Shown: positions 1-7,912, counted from the first letter of the stretch. The stretch is 49,252 nt of DNA from Candidatus Saccharimonadota bacterium (GCA_009777625.1 WRLL01000006.1:1-49252), one strand, 5' to 3'. Notes: generated by a model not told the origin, from the sequence alone. A program made the numbers and translations.

Positions 1-1
1 T

Positions 2-391
2 GAGGCGGTGGCGATTGGGCTGGCTGACGGGAGGATGATAACCGGCCGTAATAAAAACGTCATGACAGCCAGCGCGGCGGCGGTAATAAATGCCGTCAAG
101 GAGCTGAGCGGTATTGGCGAGCAAATTCATCTGATTTCGCCGGTCAATTTGGACTCAATGCTGAAATTGAAACGAGAAGTTTATCACGAAATGCGGTTAA
201 ATTTATTGGATGTTTTGGCGGCGCTAGCGGTCAGCGGTGCGACCAATCCGACGGCAGAGTTGGCTCTCACGAATTTGTCTGGGTTGAAAGGTCTTGAGGC
301 GCATTCAACTGTGATGCTGCCGAAAGTCGAAATTGACGCGCTAAAAAAATTGGGGTTGAATGTTACTTGTACAGATGAGTTTGCTTATTGA
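2..391 (+). CDS. DUF1846 (UPF0371) family protein, C-terminal part
   Basis: The reading frame is open to the left window edge, so only the last ~130 residues are present; the GTG at 8 given by the ORF track is internal. The residues match the C-terminal part of the DUF1846/UPF0371 family as I know it: 'GLADGRMITGRNKNVMTASA', then 'HLISPVNLDSMLKLK', a 'TNPTAELAL' segment, and the ending 'EAHSTVMLPKVEIDALKKLGLNVTC'. The family is roughly 500 residues long and its function is not established. The 3' end overlaps the convergent ArsR gene by 29 bases. Family assignment is confident; function is not known. Confidence 0.8.
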   Translation, partial: EAVAIGLADGRMITGRNKNVMTASAAAVINAVKELSGIGEQIHLISPVNLDSMLKLKREVYHEMRLNLLDVLAALAVSGATNPTAELALTNLSGLKGLEAHSTVMLPKVEIDALKKLGLNVTCTDEFAY

Positions 392-710
392 AGTCGACTG
401 AATCACAACCAGTCAACTCATCGATCAACCCCTGTAACGGCGCGATATATTTTGCAACCATCGGCCGATAGTAAGTTTTGCGGCCCACTCGTTCGGCGAT
501 AATCATATCGTTTTCCAGCATGACGCGCAGGTGATGTGATACGCTTGGTCGCGACATGCCGATTTTAGCGGCTAATTCAGCGACGGTGTGCGGTTTGTCT
601 TCTAACATTAGCATCATTAACTTTTGTCGCACCGGATGACCCAGCCCGTCAAACAGCGGCAAAGTCTGACGAAACAGCTGGGCGATGCGTTTAATGTCCT
701 TCTTTTTCAT
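363..710 (-). CDS. ArsR/SmtB-family winged-helix transcriptional regulator
   Basis: A 115-residue protein with the ArsR fold: 'LGHPVRQKLMMLML' at the start of the wHTH, a recognition helix region 'MSRPSVSHHLRVML' (residues ~52-65), and a wing 'VGRKTYYRPM'. The paired cysteines of metal-sensing ArsR proteins (CVC in alpha-3) are absent, so a metal ligand is unlikely at that site. The start overlaps the end of the upstream alpha/beta hydrolase gene by 20 bases, so the two form one operon transcribed leftwards. Two ATTGGTAA inverted repeats overlap the operon promoter and are the probable operator, which suggests autoregulation together with the hydrolase. The effector is unknown. Confidence 0.9.
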   Translation of the reverse strand: MKKKDIKRIAQLFRQTLPLFDGLGHPVRQKLMMLMLEDKPHTVAELAAKIGMSRPSVSHHLRVMLENDMIIAERVGRKTYYRPMVAKYIAPLQGLIDELTGCDSVDFNKQTHLYK

Positions 711-1866
711 GGCTTGAAATCCATTCTATCATCAAATCGAGCACGCCGCGCGTGTTGCCGACCACACAGTGTGAGCCGCTGCATTCGGCCTGGGTGAACA
801 GGCGATAAGTCAAAGTGCGCGCATTCGGCATGGCGTCGATCATTGGTTTGTAAAAGCTGGGAGGCACAAAATGGTCGCGATCGCTGCCGATGATCAACAC
901 ATCGCCGGTGATTTTGTCGCCGATGTCAGCAATCTGAATCTTGTCAGCCTTTCGCATAAAATCGTAGGCTGATTTGGCGCCAAAAGTTTTCATCCCGTGT
1001 TGCACACCCCAGGCGGCCATCGGGTCGGTTTTGGCTTGGATTGACATCACCAGGTTGATGACCGGCGCCAAATGAGCTTTCAGCATAATGCGCACCAGCG
1101 CTTGAACGAATTTTGGTCGCGTCGACAACAATACGTTTAGGAAGTTCGGCATCACACCCCAGGCGATGACGCGCTTTATCCGCTGATCGCCAGCCGCTGC
1201 CCGTGGAGCCAACGCGCCGCCCAAGGACGCGCCGATCAATGTCACGTCGTCCAGTTCGTAGTGATCCAGTAATGCGCCGACGACTTTATGCCAATCGGGC
1301 GTGATGGTCAGGTTACTTTTTCGGACGACTTGGCCTTGGCCGGGGCCTTCGAATGCGTAAACGGCGTAACCTGCCTCTGTCAGATACAGCGCGATTTGCA
1401 GGAATTCTTCTAAGTATGAATCATAGCCGCCGTGCAGGACGATTGCACCTCTAGGTTGCTGTTTCGGCTTGGCAATCCACACCGGTAACGTTGTGTCGCC
1501 GTAGGGCAGGCGATCGAGTTTAATTTTGCTGTCAAAGATTTCCGCGTAATATTTGTAAAAAAGCTCGACGTGCTTATCATAAGCGGCGGTTTTTCGCGGA
1601 TCATTCCAAGGCATGTAGCCCTCTGCCCAGCGGTAATAGGCAATGGCGTTGCCGACGCGGTGATCAGCCATCGCCTTGTCGCCTAGGTCATTGAATGTTT
1701 TGATCCAGCTATCAATGTCGACGATTTGTTTTGCCGCAACTGTCACTTCATCGATATCGCCGCCATTCCAATCAACCGTTCGCAGCAGCGAAAGATTAAA
1801 AAACGGCACAGGATTAATTTGCGGATAACCGCGGAAAAATTTATACGGGTAGAGATTCTTGTTCAT
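691..1866 (-). CDS. Alpha/beta hydrolase (FrsA/dienelactone-hydrolase-like)
   Basis: A 391-residue alpha/beta hydrolase. An N-terminal helical region (~1-120) precedes the catalytic fold. Visible elements are the oxyanion-side 'HGG' (145-147), the nucleophile elbow 'GASLGG' with Ser214, an acid in 'GSDRDH' (Asp329) and a His in 'CSGSHCV' (His366). The N-terminal cap plus C-terminal lipase-like core resembles the FrsA / 2,6-dihydropseudooxynicotine hydrolase group; the substrate cannot be read from sequence. No signal peptide, so cytoplasmic. It is the first gene of an operon with the downstream ArsR regulator. The start is supported by an AAAGGA ribosome site 5 bases upstream of the ATG. Confidence 0.85.
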   Translation of the reverse strand: MNKNLYPYKFFRGYPQINPVPFFNLSLLRTVDWNGGDIDEVTVAAKQIVDIDSWIKTFNDLGDKAMADHRVGNAIAYYRWAEGYMPWNDPRKTAAYDKHVELFYKYYAEIFDSKIKLDRLPYGDTTLPVWIAKPKQQPRGAIVLHGGYDSYLEEFLQIALYLTEAGYAVYAFEGPGQGQVVRKSNLTITPDWHKVVGALLDHYELDDVTLIGASLGGALAPRAAAGDQRIKRVIAWGVMPNFLNVLLSTRPKFVQALVRIMLKAHLAPVINLVMSIQAKTDPMAAWGVQHGMKTFGAKSAYDFMRKADKIQIADIGDKITGDVLIIGSDRDHFVPPSFYKPMIDAMPNARTLTYRLFTQAECSGSHCVVGNTRGVLDLMIEWISSHEKEGH

Positions 1867-1878
1867 TATATCCTTTCA

Positions 1879-1938
1879 ATTGGTAAGAAATTATTTACCA
1901 ATTCAATATAGCATATTGGTAAATATCTTTCAACCAAT
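1879..1938. promoter_or_regulatory. Tandem ATTGGTAA inverted repeats: probable ArsR operator
   Basis: A perfect inverted repeat ATTGGTAA(1879-1886)-N8-TTACCAAT(1895-1902) is followed by a second, weaker one, ATTGGT(1915-1920)...ACCAAT(1933-1938). The first lies just downstream of the -10 of the leftward hydrolase-ArsR promoter; the second fills the space between its -35 and -10. This is where a repressor would block transcription. Binding by the adjacent ArsR protein is inferred from position and symmetry. Confidence 0.7.
1905..1933 (-). promoter_or_regulatory. Promoter of the hydrolase-ArsR operon
   Basis: On the minus strand, -35 TTGAAA (1933-1928), a 17-base spacer and -10 TATATT (1910-1905). 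It gives a leader of about 35 bases carrying AAAGGA before the ATG at 1866. Confidence 0.7.
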
Positions 1939-1944
1939 AGATTA

Positions 1945-1974
1945 TTGTATACTCTGATGATCTTATGCTAAAAT
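1945..1974 (+). promoter_or_regulatory. Promoter of the DUF1653-pyrH operon
   Basis: TTGTAT, an 18-base spacer and an extended -10 TGCTAAAAT (hexamer 1969-1974), 30 bases before the ATG at 2004. A GGGGGAAGG ribosome site directly precedes the start. Confidence 0.6.
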
Positions 1975-2003
1975 AACTACAGATTTTAAGACATGGGGGA
2001 AGG

Positions 2004-2279
2004 ATGAACGACATAATTCCGACCGAGGAACTTCTTGAACAACAAAAAACTTGGGCAAAGAAAGTCAAAATCGGCGGTCGTTACCAACACTTTCGGAACC
2101 ATCATTTTTACGTTGTACAGAGCCTATCGGTTCGCGAAGAAGACAACAGCTGGTCAGTCAATTACACAGATGAACTGTCGGGTCTGCTTTTCAATCGTCG
2201 AGCGGAAATCTTTGTTGAAGAAATCCCGGACGAAAGTGGTAAAATAGTGCAAAGATTTAAGAAGGTGGAGGAAAAATGA
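2004..2279 (+). CDS. DUF1653-family protein
   Basis: A 91-residue protein that fits the small DUF1653 beta fold: 'GGRYQHFRNHHFYVV' (family pattern GxYxHxKGxxYxV) followed by 'IFVEEI..GKIVQRFKKV', equivalent to the usual 'MFLE.V...G...PRF'. The N-terminal ~20 residues are a family-atypical helix. Function of the family is not established. It is the first gene of a three-gene operon; its TGA overlaps the ATG of the next gene (ATGA), so the two are probably translationally coupled. Confidence 0.75.
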   Translation: MNDIIPTEELLEQQKTWAKKVKIGGRYQHFRNHHFYVVQSLSVREEDNSWSVNYTDELSGLLFNRRAEIFVEEIPDESGKIVQRFKKVEEK

Positions 2280-2626
2280 CCAAACAATCCGAGGCAAAAG
2301 AGGCCGAAGTCGTAGGTAAAAACCCGCAGAAAAAATACAGCAAATCTAGCGGTAAATCCAGTCAAAGTTCAAGCGCGAAATCCGCCAATTCTGGCCAGAA
2401 ATTTCGCGAAAAAACCGGACAGAAACCCGCTGACATGATAAAAATTGTCAAAGTCAATCGAGTAATCTCGGTTCTGATTCTTATCCTGGTAATTTGCATT
2501 TTTGCACTGTTGCTGAAATTTGTTGTTGGCATTCTCGGCTGGCTGTTGCAATTCATCATTGTCGTGGTGGCGGTTGGACTTATTGCGGCGCTGATATATA
2601 ATTTTATTCAAGAAAAGCAACGATAA
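2276..2626 (+). CDS. Small membrane protein with Ser/Lys-rich N-terminus
   Basis: A 116-residue protein. Residues 1-55 are polar, lysine- and serine-rich and probably disordered; residues ~62-108 form one long or two short hydrophobic segments ('VISVLILILVICIFALLLKF', 'LLQFIIVVVAVGLIAALI'), so it is an inner-membrane protein with a cytoplasmic tail ending in KQR. I do not recognise a family. The start overlaps the stop of the DUF1653 gene, preceded by AAGGTGGAGG. pyrH follows 22 bases downstream. Confidence 0.65.
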   Translation: MTKQSEAKEAEVVGKNPQKKYSKSSGKSSQSSSAKSANSGQKFREKTGQKPADMIKIVKVNRVISVLILILVICIFALLLKFVVGILGWLLQFIIVVVAVGLIAALIYNFIQEKQR

Positions 2627-2648
2627 CTTAATAATAAGGAAGGAAAAT

Positions 2649-3347
2649 ATGCGACTATTATTAAAGCTGAGCGGAGAACAGCTAGCTGGCGACAACGCCC
2701 GCGGCTTCAACATCGAACGCGCCAAATGGATCGCTGACCAGGTCAAGAAAGCGCAGGCAACCGACGCGGAAATTGTCATTACGGTCGGGGCGGGGAACTT
2801 TGTGCGGGGCGAATACTTTGCGGGCGAAAACATTCGGCAGGTTACGGCTGACAACATGGGCATGCTGGCCATCGTTATCAACGCATTGGCGTTGGGTGAC
2901 GTGTTTAATTCGGTTGGCATTCCGGCCGCGGTGCTGTCGAACATCGAGGCCAACCAGGTAGTCGACCAGTATACTTATCGGCGGGCCTTGTCGCACCTGG
3001 CTAAGGGCCGCGTGGTTATCATCGGTGGTGGCATGGGACGGCCGTATGTGACGAGCGACTCGGCGGCGGTGTCGATGGCGCTGGAATTGGATTGCGATCT
3101 GGTCGCTAAGGCCACTAAAATCGACGGTGTCTTCGACAAAGACCCAGCTAAATTCCCGGACGCCATAAAATTGGATAAAATATCATTGGCCGACGCTGTA
3201 GCTGGCCGCGAGATCAAGGTCATGGACAAGGCAGCACTGGGACTGGCGGCGGACTTTAATATTCCGATCACAGTATTTGAATTGCTGAAGGAAGGGAATA
3301 TTGCGCGGGTTGCGGCAGGGGAAAATGTTGGTACAAGGATCAGCTAG
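2649..3347 (+). CDS. pyrH: UMP kinase
   Basis: 232 residues, the normal length. PyrH phosphorylates UMP to UDP with ATP in pyrimidine nucleotide synthesis in the cytoplasm. Visible motifs of the amino-acid-kinase fold are 'LLKLSGEQLAG' at the N-terminus, 'GAGNFVRG' (nucleotide/UMP loop, usually GGGNxxRG), 'DNMGMLAIVINALAL', 'GGMGRPYVTSDSAA' (usually GTGxPxxTTDxxA) and 'KIDGVFDKDPA'. It is the last gene of the DUF1653 operon with a strong AAGGAAGG site 6 bases upstream of the ATG. In most bacteria pyrH sits with tsf and frr; that linkage is absent here. Confidence 0.95.
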   Translation: MRLLLKLSGEQLAGDNARGFNIERAKWIADQVKKAQATDAEIVITVGAGNFVRGEYFAGENIRQVTADNMGMLAIVINALALGDVFNSVGIPAAVLSNIEANQVVDQYTYRRALSHLAKGRVVIIGGGMGRPYVTSDSAAVSMALELDCDLVAKATKIDGVFDKDPAKFPDAIKLDKISLADAVAGREIKVMDKAALGLAADFNIPITVFELLKEGNIARVAAGENVGTRIS

Positions 3348-3383
3348 AGTAGTCGGCCAAGGCTATTTTTAGGCATAAGCATC

Positions 3384-3412
3384 TTTACATTTTGCGAGTT
3401 TTGTGATATAGT
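3384..3412 (+). promoter_or_regulatory. Promoter, leaderless start at 3419
   Basis: TTTACA, 17-base spacer, extended -10 TGATATAGT ending at 3412. Six bases separate it from ATG 3419, so the predicted +1 is the A of the start codon. Confidence 0.65.
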
Positions 3413-3418
3413 TTGGGC

Positions 3419-3913
3419 ATGAGTGAAATAAAAAAAGAAAACACCGACGACAAAGAAAGTAGGCCACGGGTGATGCGAGGACTCAGAAGCATGGGACAAC
3501 GAGAACCCGGTGATTCTTTGGACTCGGATACTTTTCATGGCATGATGAGTGTTACTTTTAATGCTCCTGACAGTGGCGGCGTAAAGGGAGAAGGATCTTC
3601 TGCAAACGGAAATACTAAAACAGCTGTCGAAGCAGCTACGCGAAGAGTCGCCGATACTCGCGCTGAAATTGAAGCAAGTGGAGAACAACCAACCGTTGAG
3701 GATATAGGAAGAATGGTTACAGTGGTTAACCAAAACTCTGAGGCCGCGGCAATGAGCAGCGGAGGTTTAGTGCCAGAGGCGCGTCCGGGACTCCCTTCGC
3801 AGAGACATGATGCTACAGCACTTGGTGGCGAAGATGTCGAAGACCCGTTTATAGATGCTCTCGGGGTTGTCAACGGCGTATACGATCAGATGGGTGGCCG
3901 TCGGTCTTCCTAG
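3419..3913 (+). CDS. Orphan hydrophilic protein
   Basis: About 164 residues from the ATG at 3419; the TTG at 3413 in the ORF track lies inside the promoter region and is rejected. The protein is polar, rich in Gly, Ser, Glu and Asp, has no membrane segment or signal peptide, and has a probably helical centre ('AVEAATRRVADTRAEIEA') followed by a low-complexity tail. I do not recognise a family. It has its own promoter with no room for a leader and no Shine-Dalgarno, so a leaderless mRNA is expected. Composition and codon use resemble the orphan genes at 40851 and 48977 more than the housekeeping neighbours. Confidence 0.65.
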   Translation: MSEIKKENTDDKESRPRVMRGLRSMGQREPGDSLDSDTFHGMMSVTFNAPDSGGVKGEGSSANGNTKTAVEAATRRVADTRAEIEASGEQPTVEDIGRMVTVVNQNSEAAAMSSGGLVPEARPGLPSQRHDATALGGEDVEDPFIDALGVVNGVYDQMGGRRSS

Positions 3914-3960
3914 TGAGAACTAATCAACTTACATTTCAATCAGCGTAAAGTATTTAGCAG

Positions 3961-3969
3961 TGCTATAAT
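3961..3969 (+). promoter_or_regulatory. Extended -10 element of the GH15-like gene
   Basis: TGCTATAAT, a perfect extended -10, 11 bases before the ATG at 3980. No convincing -35 hexamer; no Shine-Dalgarno before the ATG. Confidence 0.55.
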
Positions 3970-3979
3970 AGAAAACAAG

Positions 3980-5235
3980 ATGAACCAGTTAAATATACGG
4001 GGGGGGGCGTTTCATGGAACAGCCGATCCCTGCAAAAAACTTGGGAAGACTCTGGCAAAAGTCCTGAATTAATATTAAAGAAACTAAAGGAACAAGGTGC
4101 GCTGTCTTTCGAGCCATATCCGTCCGGGTTGTTCCCAGCCAGCGTTTTGCCGGCTGAACTGCTGGCCAGCAAAATGGACTTTGTTTGGATTCGCGATAAT
4201 TGCCATGTTGCTATGGCGCTGGATGATGTTGGGCAGATCAAACCAGCTGTGAATGTCGCGCGAGCGCTTCTGAAAATTTTTGAGAATGAACGACTGCGCC
4301 TGCAGGAAATTATCAATGGCACTAAATCGATTGATGTGAAAAACCGCCCTCCGGCGCGGGTTGACAGCACGACGTTGAAACCGGATTACGAGTGGGCCAA
4401 CGCGCAGAATGATTCGATCGGCGATGTTTTGTGGTTGGTGGCGACTCTCGCGAAACGCGCCGATTTGACTTTAACAGATGAGGATAAGCGGGTTTTGGAC
4501 GATATTGTGCATTACCTCGACGCGATCGAATATTGGCAGGACGCGGATAATGGCTATTGGGAGGAGGCGCGCAAGGTTAATGCTTCCAGTGTCGGAACGG
4601 TTTTGGCGGGCTTAATAGCTTATCGAAATTATTTTGGCGAGTCGGATTTACTTAATGAAATGATTAAGAAAGGAAGAGAAGCCCTTGACCAAATCCTGCC
4701 GAACGAAACGATAACGCCGCCGGGGCTAAAGCGCGAAACCGACGCTGCGCAAATCTTTCTGGTCGAGCCGCTGGGAATTGTTACTGACGAACAAGCCGAA
4801 GAAATCGTCGAAAAATGCACAGCGCAGTTGCTGCGGCCGCACGGTTTGATTCGTTACATCGGCGATTCATATTGGACGAAGGATTATCGGTCGCTGCTGG
4901 GCTTGGGCGAACGAACCAAGGATTTCAGCGAAAACATGGCGGAACGTGATCAAATGGCCACGCCCGACGCCGAGGCGCAGTGGACTTTGTTTGACTCGCT
5001 GCTGGCGATTTATTGGCAGAAACGTTTTGAAAAATCGTGCGAAGAGGCGCATCGCCAGCGCGCTCGATGGCATATAGAGAGGTCGCTGGGGCAATTTGTT
5101 GACACGCCGGATGGTTGGCGCATTCCGGAAGCTTATTTCTTAGAGGGAGGAAAGTGGGTGCCGAATGATCACGTGCCGCTGTTGTGGACGCAGGCGAATG
5201 TGTTGCGGATGCTAGCGTTTCCGTCGCCGCAATGA
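3980..5235 (+). CDS. GH15 / glucoamylase-like protein, out of frame at a G9 tract
   Basis: Catalytic-type (alpha/alpha)6-barrel protein of the GH15 / phosphorylase-kinase-alpha-like group: 'FVWIRDNCHVAMAL', 'NDSIGDVLWLVATL', 'GYWEEARKVNASSVGTVLAGL', and 'PNDHVPLLWTQAN' near the end. Such proteins act on alpha-1,4/1,6 glucans. No signal peptide seen. The main frame is open from 3958 but has no ATG or GTG until a TTG at 4129, which would cut off conserved-looking N-terminal sequence. An ATG at 3980 directly behind a TGCTATAAT promoter is in another frame and stops at 4070; one extra G in the G9 run at 3999-4007 would join it to the main frame and give about 418 residues. So the gene is either switched off, carries a homopolymer sequencing error, or starts at 4129. 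Confidence 0.75.
3999..4007 (+). repeat. G9 homopolymer in the GH15-like gene
   Basis: Nine consecutive G close to the 5' end of the gene. With ten G the ATG at 3980 reads through into the glycoside hydrolase frame; with nine it ends at a TAA at 4070-4072. Candidate slippage site. Confidence 0.8.
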
Positions 5236-5784
5236 TTTCTTCCCATGCGTCTTGTACGGTGGCTCCCATAAAAGCTTAACGACGCTATACACGAATCCCG
5301 CCACGTTAAACCGCTTGACGTATTGATGATCATAAACGGATTTAGACTTGGTTGACATGGGTGAAAGCAACTTGTCGATCGTCAGAAAACCTGGCGCGGG
5401 GAAACCAAACTCGGTCAATTGGCCAGTGCGATAATCGATCCTTCGCCAAATTTTGTCGCGGTCGGTATAAAGGAGCAACATTTCGCTGGCGTAGAAATCA
5501 GCCGCTCGGCGCATTCGCCGCGAGATGTAATCGTTAAAGAATTCCAAGTCGGGTTTGATCTCGACAATAGCACGATGATTCATGTTGCCGAAAAGAATAG
5601 ATAATTCCAAATCTGGCGTGTAATTGAAACCGCGGTGACTGATGCCTTTGTCGGGTTTGCGCCAGCGGTCGCGAAAGCCATTGTCGATCAAATGGCGCAA
5701 AACTTTTTCTTCCAAATTAGAGTCAAAATTGACTATTTGTCCCTCAATGATCGAGGTGTGTTTGTTGCCGCCATGGTATGCCAT
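5212..5784 (-). CDS. Putative PD-(D/E)XK nuclease-fold protein
   Basis: A 190-residue protein. 'YTPDLELSI' followed 13-17 residues later by 'AIVEIKP' fits the PD-(D/E)XK core (PD ... E-x-K), and the preceding 'LEEKVLRHLIDNGF' fits the usual first helix. Later there is 'MLLLYTDRDKIWRRIDY'. The C-terminus is strongly basic (KSLRRRKR), which suits nucleic acid binding. Which nuclease family it belongs to is unclear; TnsA-like or phage-endonuclease-like proteins are possible. It overlaps the 3' end of the GH15-like gene by 24 bases. Minus-strand promoter: TGCTATCAT, six bases, then ATG at 5784, so another leaderless start. Confidence 0.6.
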   Translation of the reverse strand: MAYHGGNKHTSIIEGQIVNFDSNLEEKVLRHLIDNGFRDRWRKPDKGISHRGFNYTPDLELSILFGNMNHRAIVEIKPDLEFFNDYISRRMRRAADFYASEMLLLYTDRDKIWRRIDYRTGQLTEFGFPAPGFLTIDKLLSPMSTKSKSVYDHQYVKRFNVAGFVYSVVKLLWEPPYKTHGKKSLRRRKR

Positions 5785-5790
5785 ATTCCT

Positions 5791-5799
5791 ATGATAGCA
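5791..5799 (-). promoter_or_regulatory. Extended -10, leaderless start of the PD-(D/E)XK gene
   Basis: On the minus strand TGCTATCAT followed by AGGAAT and ATG (5784). The predicted +1 coincides with the start codon. No clear -35. Confidence 0.5.
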
Positions 5800-6033
5800 T
5801 TGAAATAGTCAAAGTTGTTGACAATGTTAAACATCATCGGGTCACATCGTCCGGTGTGATTTCGCTGTTCGAAGGGAAGTATCATGTCAGTACTTAGACG
5901 TACGATGGCGGTGTTTACCGTTGTGATGATGGCGTTGAGCATGGAAGCTCCGCCCACGGGTTCACCCGAATCAGTTATTATTTTCAATGTTTGCGTTGTT
6001 CTAAAATTATGTATGATAAGAAAAGCAGCAAAG

Positions 6034-7269
6034 TCACGTGCCACTGATCAGCAGTTCGAAATACCGCGTCGACCCAAACGGAATCTTCTGCTTGATCAAG
6101 TTTTTCCCGATCAGCGCGTCGGCGTACGTCACCGTGAAATTCCCGTATCTTGTATTGGCATCATCCAACGCTAGCATCAAATCATCTGCCCGGACGTTTT
6201 CCGGCAGCAGCGTGATCTGTGAACGCGTCGTCGGTGTTAATCCATAGCAAGTCATGCCGATGGCGGTGACGGTTTGGCGCGGCCGCTGCAAAAATAATTC
6301 GCGGGCGCGGGCGAAAACGTCCTGGTCGGTGAAGACGGCTGTGTCGTACATTTTGCGCTTTTGCCAAAAGCCCTCGGGTCGGCCGTTGCCAAAAGTCGGC
6401 GCCTTGGCGAAGACCAGCCAGACCAGCATGCCGCGCGCGTCCAGCCCAGAATGACGCAGTTTCATGGCCGAGGTTTGGCACAAATATTGCAAGCGCGCTA
6501 AAATCTCATCGTCATCGTTGGTTCTTTTATCTAAGACAAACTGGCGGCCGACCTGACCCTGTTTCGTTTTGAAATCATCAACCTCAAACCCTCTTAATCT
6601 TTGGTACCAACCCAATCCCATGATCGTGCTGCGGAAGACTTGTTTTCTTAAGATTTGGTCGTCGGCCATTAAAAATTCCAGCGGGGTGTTGATGTGGTTT
6701 TGCATTAACCTTAACGATAATCTTTTGGCGATGCCGGGTAAGTCGGTTAGTTTTAAACCCTTATAAACTTCCTGCAAATTGTCAGCGTTTATCAAATCCA
6801 GCCCGTCTGGTTTGTGAAGCCCCGACGCCAACTTTGCTAAGAAACGATTTGTCCCGATGCCAATATTACAGCGCATCCAACAGCCCAAATCTTTGTGCAA
6901 CCGCTGTTTGATTTCGTAGCCAACCTTGACCAAATCCTGATGCGGCGTGCCGTGAAAGTCGATCAAGCCTTCGTCGATCGATTTCATTTTGACGTTCGGC
7001 GAATACGATTTCATGATGCGCATCAGCCTCTGATACGCCCAGTGATATTTCGGCGGGTCGGTCTCGAGCATGATGAAATTCGGGACCAGCTGCTCGGCTT
7101 CTTTGCGCGACATGCCGACTTTGACGCCGAGTTGTTTGGCTTCGATTGAGGCGGCAATGACGCAGCAGTTTTCGCGGATGCGGTTTGTCACACCGATCGG
7201 TTTGCCGCGTAAACTGGGACGGGATTGTTGCTCGACCGTGGCAAAGCAAGAATTAAGGTCGATGTGCAT
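6034..7269 (-). CDS. dinB: Y-family DNA polymerase IV
   Basis: Translesion polymerase. From the ATG at 7269 the protein has about 411 residues and begins 'MHIDLNSCFATVEQQ', the classic DinB N-terminus with the metal-binding Asp and the steric-gate region. 'SIDEGLIDF' is the second acidic motif (S-x-DE), 'GCWMRCNIGIGTNRFLAKLAS' the palm/fingers motif and 'LKLTDLPGIAKRL' the helix-hairpin-helix. The ORF track extends the frame to 7476, but the extra 69 residues translate a copy of the dispersed hairpin repeat at 7351-7412, so that start is unlikely unless the repeat has been captured as an N-terminal extension. No clear ribosome site precedes 7269, so the start is the least certain part. It lies downstream of an 88-residue gene in the same operon. 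Confidence 0.9.
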   Translation of the reverse strand: MHIDLNSCFATVEQQSRPSLRGKPIGVTNRIRENCCVIAASIEAKQLGVKVGMSRKEAEQLVPNFIMLETDPPKYHWAYQRLMRIMKSYSPNVKMKSIDEGLIDFHGTPHQDLVKVGYEIKQRLHKDLGCWMRCNIGIGTNRFLAKLASGLHKPDGLDLINADNLQEVYKGLKLTDLPGIAKRLSLRLMQNHINTPLEFLMADDQILRKQVFRSTIMGLGWYQRLRGFEVDDFKTKQGQVGRQFVLDKRTNDDDEILARLQYLCQTSAMKLRHSGLDARGMLVWLVFAKAPTFGNGRPEGFWQKRKMYDTAVFTDQDVFARARELFLQRPRQTVTAIGMTCYGLTPTTRSQITLLPENVRADDLMLALDDANTRYGNFTVTYADALIGKNLIKQKIPFGSTRYFELLISGT

Positions 7270-7350
7270 AATAAGTGGAAGTTCTTGATTTAAGATGAGG
7301 TTACTGTGCGGCGTCCGTCCCAGACCGTAATTCCGTCGCCGTTCGGCCAG

Positions 7351-7412
7351 CCCGTCGTCACGGGTGTCCTCTCTGACACTTTCGCCGTCCGAAAGAGTCG
7401 CGCCGAAATTAG
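7351..7412 (+). repeat. Dispersed two-hairpin repeat, copy 1
   Basis: CCCGTcgtcACGGG, ~12 bases, then CTGACA and the hairpin CTTTCGccgtcCGAAAG followed by AGTCGCGC. Near-identical copies are at 42713-42773 (same strand) and 29105-29172 (opposite strand). This copy lies in the 5' region of dinB. Confidence 0.8.
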
Positions 7413-7442
7413 GATCTGGGGCGGACGCCGATAACGCTTCCA

Positions 7443-7709
7443 CTAGTTCGCACTCGTGATTGCGACCAATGTCCATGACAACCTTTCCGCGTCAAATTCC
7501 AACCTATAATCGCTTTCGTCGTCGCTCATGTCGAAAACATGCACCATGCGCTGGCCGCGCTTGGTTGGATGATACAATCCTAATTCGGTAAAGACGATTT
7601 CGCGACCCTGATAAATCATTTTGTGTGGTCGGGCGGCGTTATTTATGTCGGCGTCGATTTGGTAAAGGACTATAACTTTGACGCGGGTTTCAACTTCTGT
7701 AAAATCCAT
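7443..7709 (-). CDS. Small conserved-looking protein upstream of dinB
   Basis: An 88-residue soluble protein starting 'MDFTEVETRVKVIVLYQ', with 'PHKMIYQGREIVFTELGLYHPTKRG' and ending 'RLEFDAERLSWTLVAITSAN'. Predominantly beta-strand character. I do not recognise a named family. The start is supported by GGGAGAAG three bases before the ATG. It lies directly upstream of dinB in the same direction, overlapping the longer dinB frame by 34 bases, so it is probably co-transcribed with the translesion polymerase; a role in that context is an inference from position only. Confidence 0.7.
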   Translation of the reverse strand: MDFTEVETRVKVIVLYQIDADINNAARPHKMIYQGREIVFTELGLYHPTKRGQRMVHVFDMSDDESDYRLEFDAERLSWTLVAITSAN

Positions 7710-7903
7710 AAACTTCTCCCAATTGGTCTTCCTGAAATTAAATCAGGATTCGGTTAGTAATCGGGACGTTTCTTGCACCGCCGTCCGTGCGACAATTTAT
7801 GACAAGGATTTTTACAGAAGTTCCATGCTGCTGAAGTTCGTGATAGAACCTCGCGCGGGTAACTTACTTAATAATACTACTTTTTATAGTAGATGTCTAG
7901 TTG

Positions 7904-7912
7904 TGCTAAGAT
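7904..7912 (+). promoter_or_regulatory. Extended -10 of argS, leaderless
   Basis: TGCTAAGAT, then seven bases, then ATG 7920. No Shine-Dalgarno. The upstream in-frame ATG at 7893 would lie before the promoter and is rejected. Confidence 0.55.

Noticed and set aside
5733-6044. 103-residue minus-strand ORF overlapping the start of the PD-(D/E)XK gene
   Set aside because: It overlaps both neighbours, has no ribosome site and no recognisable motif.
5884-6174. 96-residue plus-strand ORF between the PD-(D/E)XK gene and dinB
   Set aside because: It has a plausible GAAGGGAAG upstream, but half of it lies antisense to the conserved end of dinB and the sequence is unlike a folded protein. The ~250 bases at 5785-6033 otherwise show only a TCACA...TGTGA inverted repeat and the leftward promoter.
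7270-7476. 69-residue N-terminal extension of DinB in the ORF track
   Set aside because: It is mostly the translation of a dispersed hairpin repeat, and overlaps the 88-residue gene upstream. The DinB family starts at the MHIDLNS methionine.
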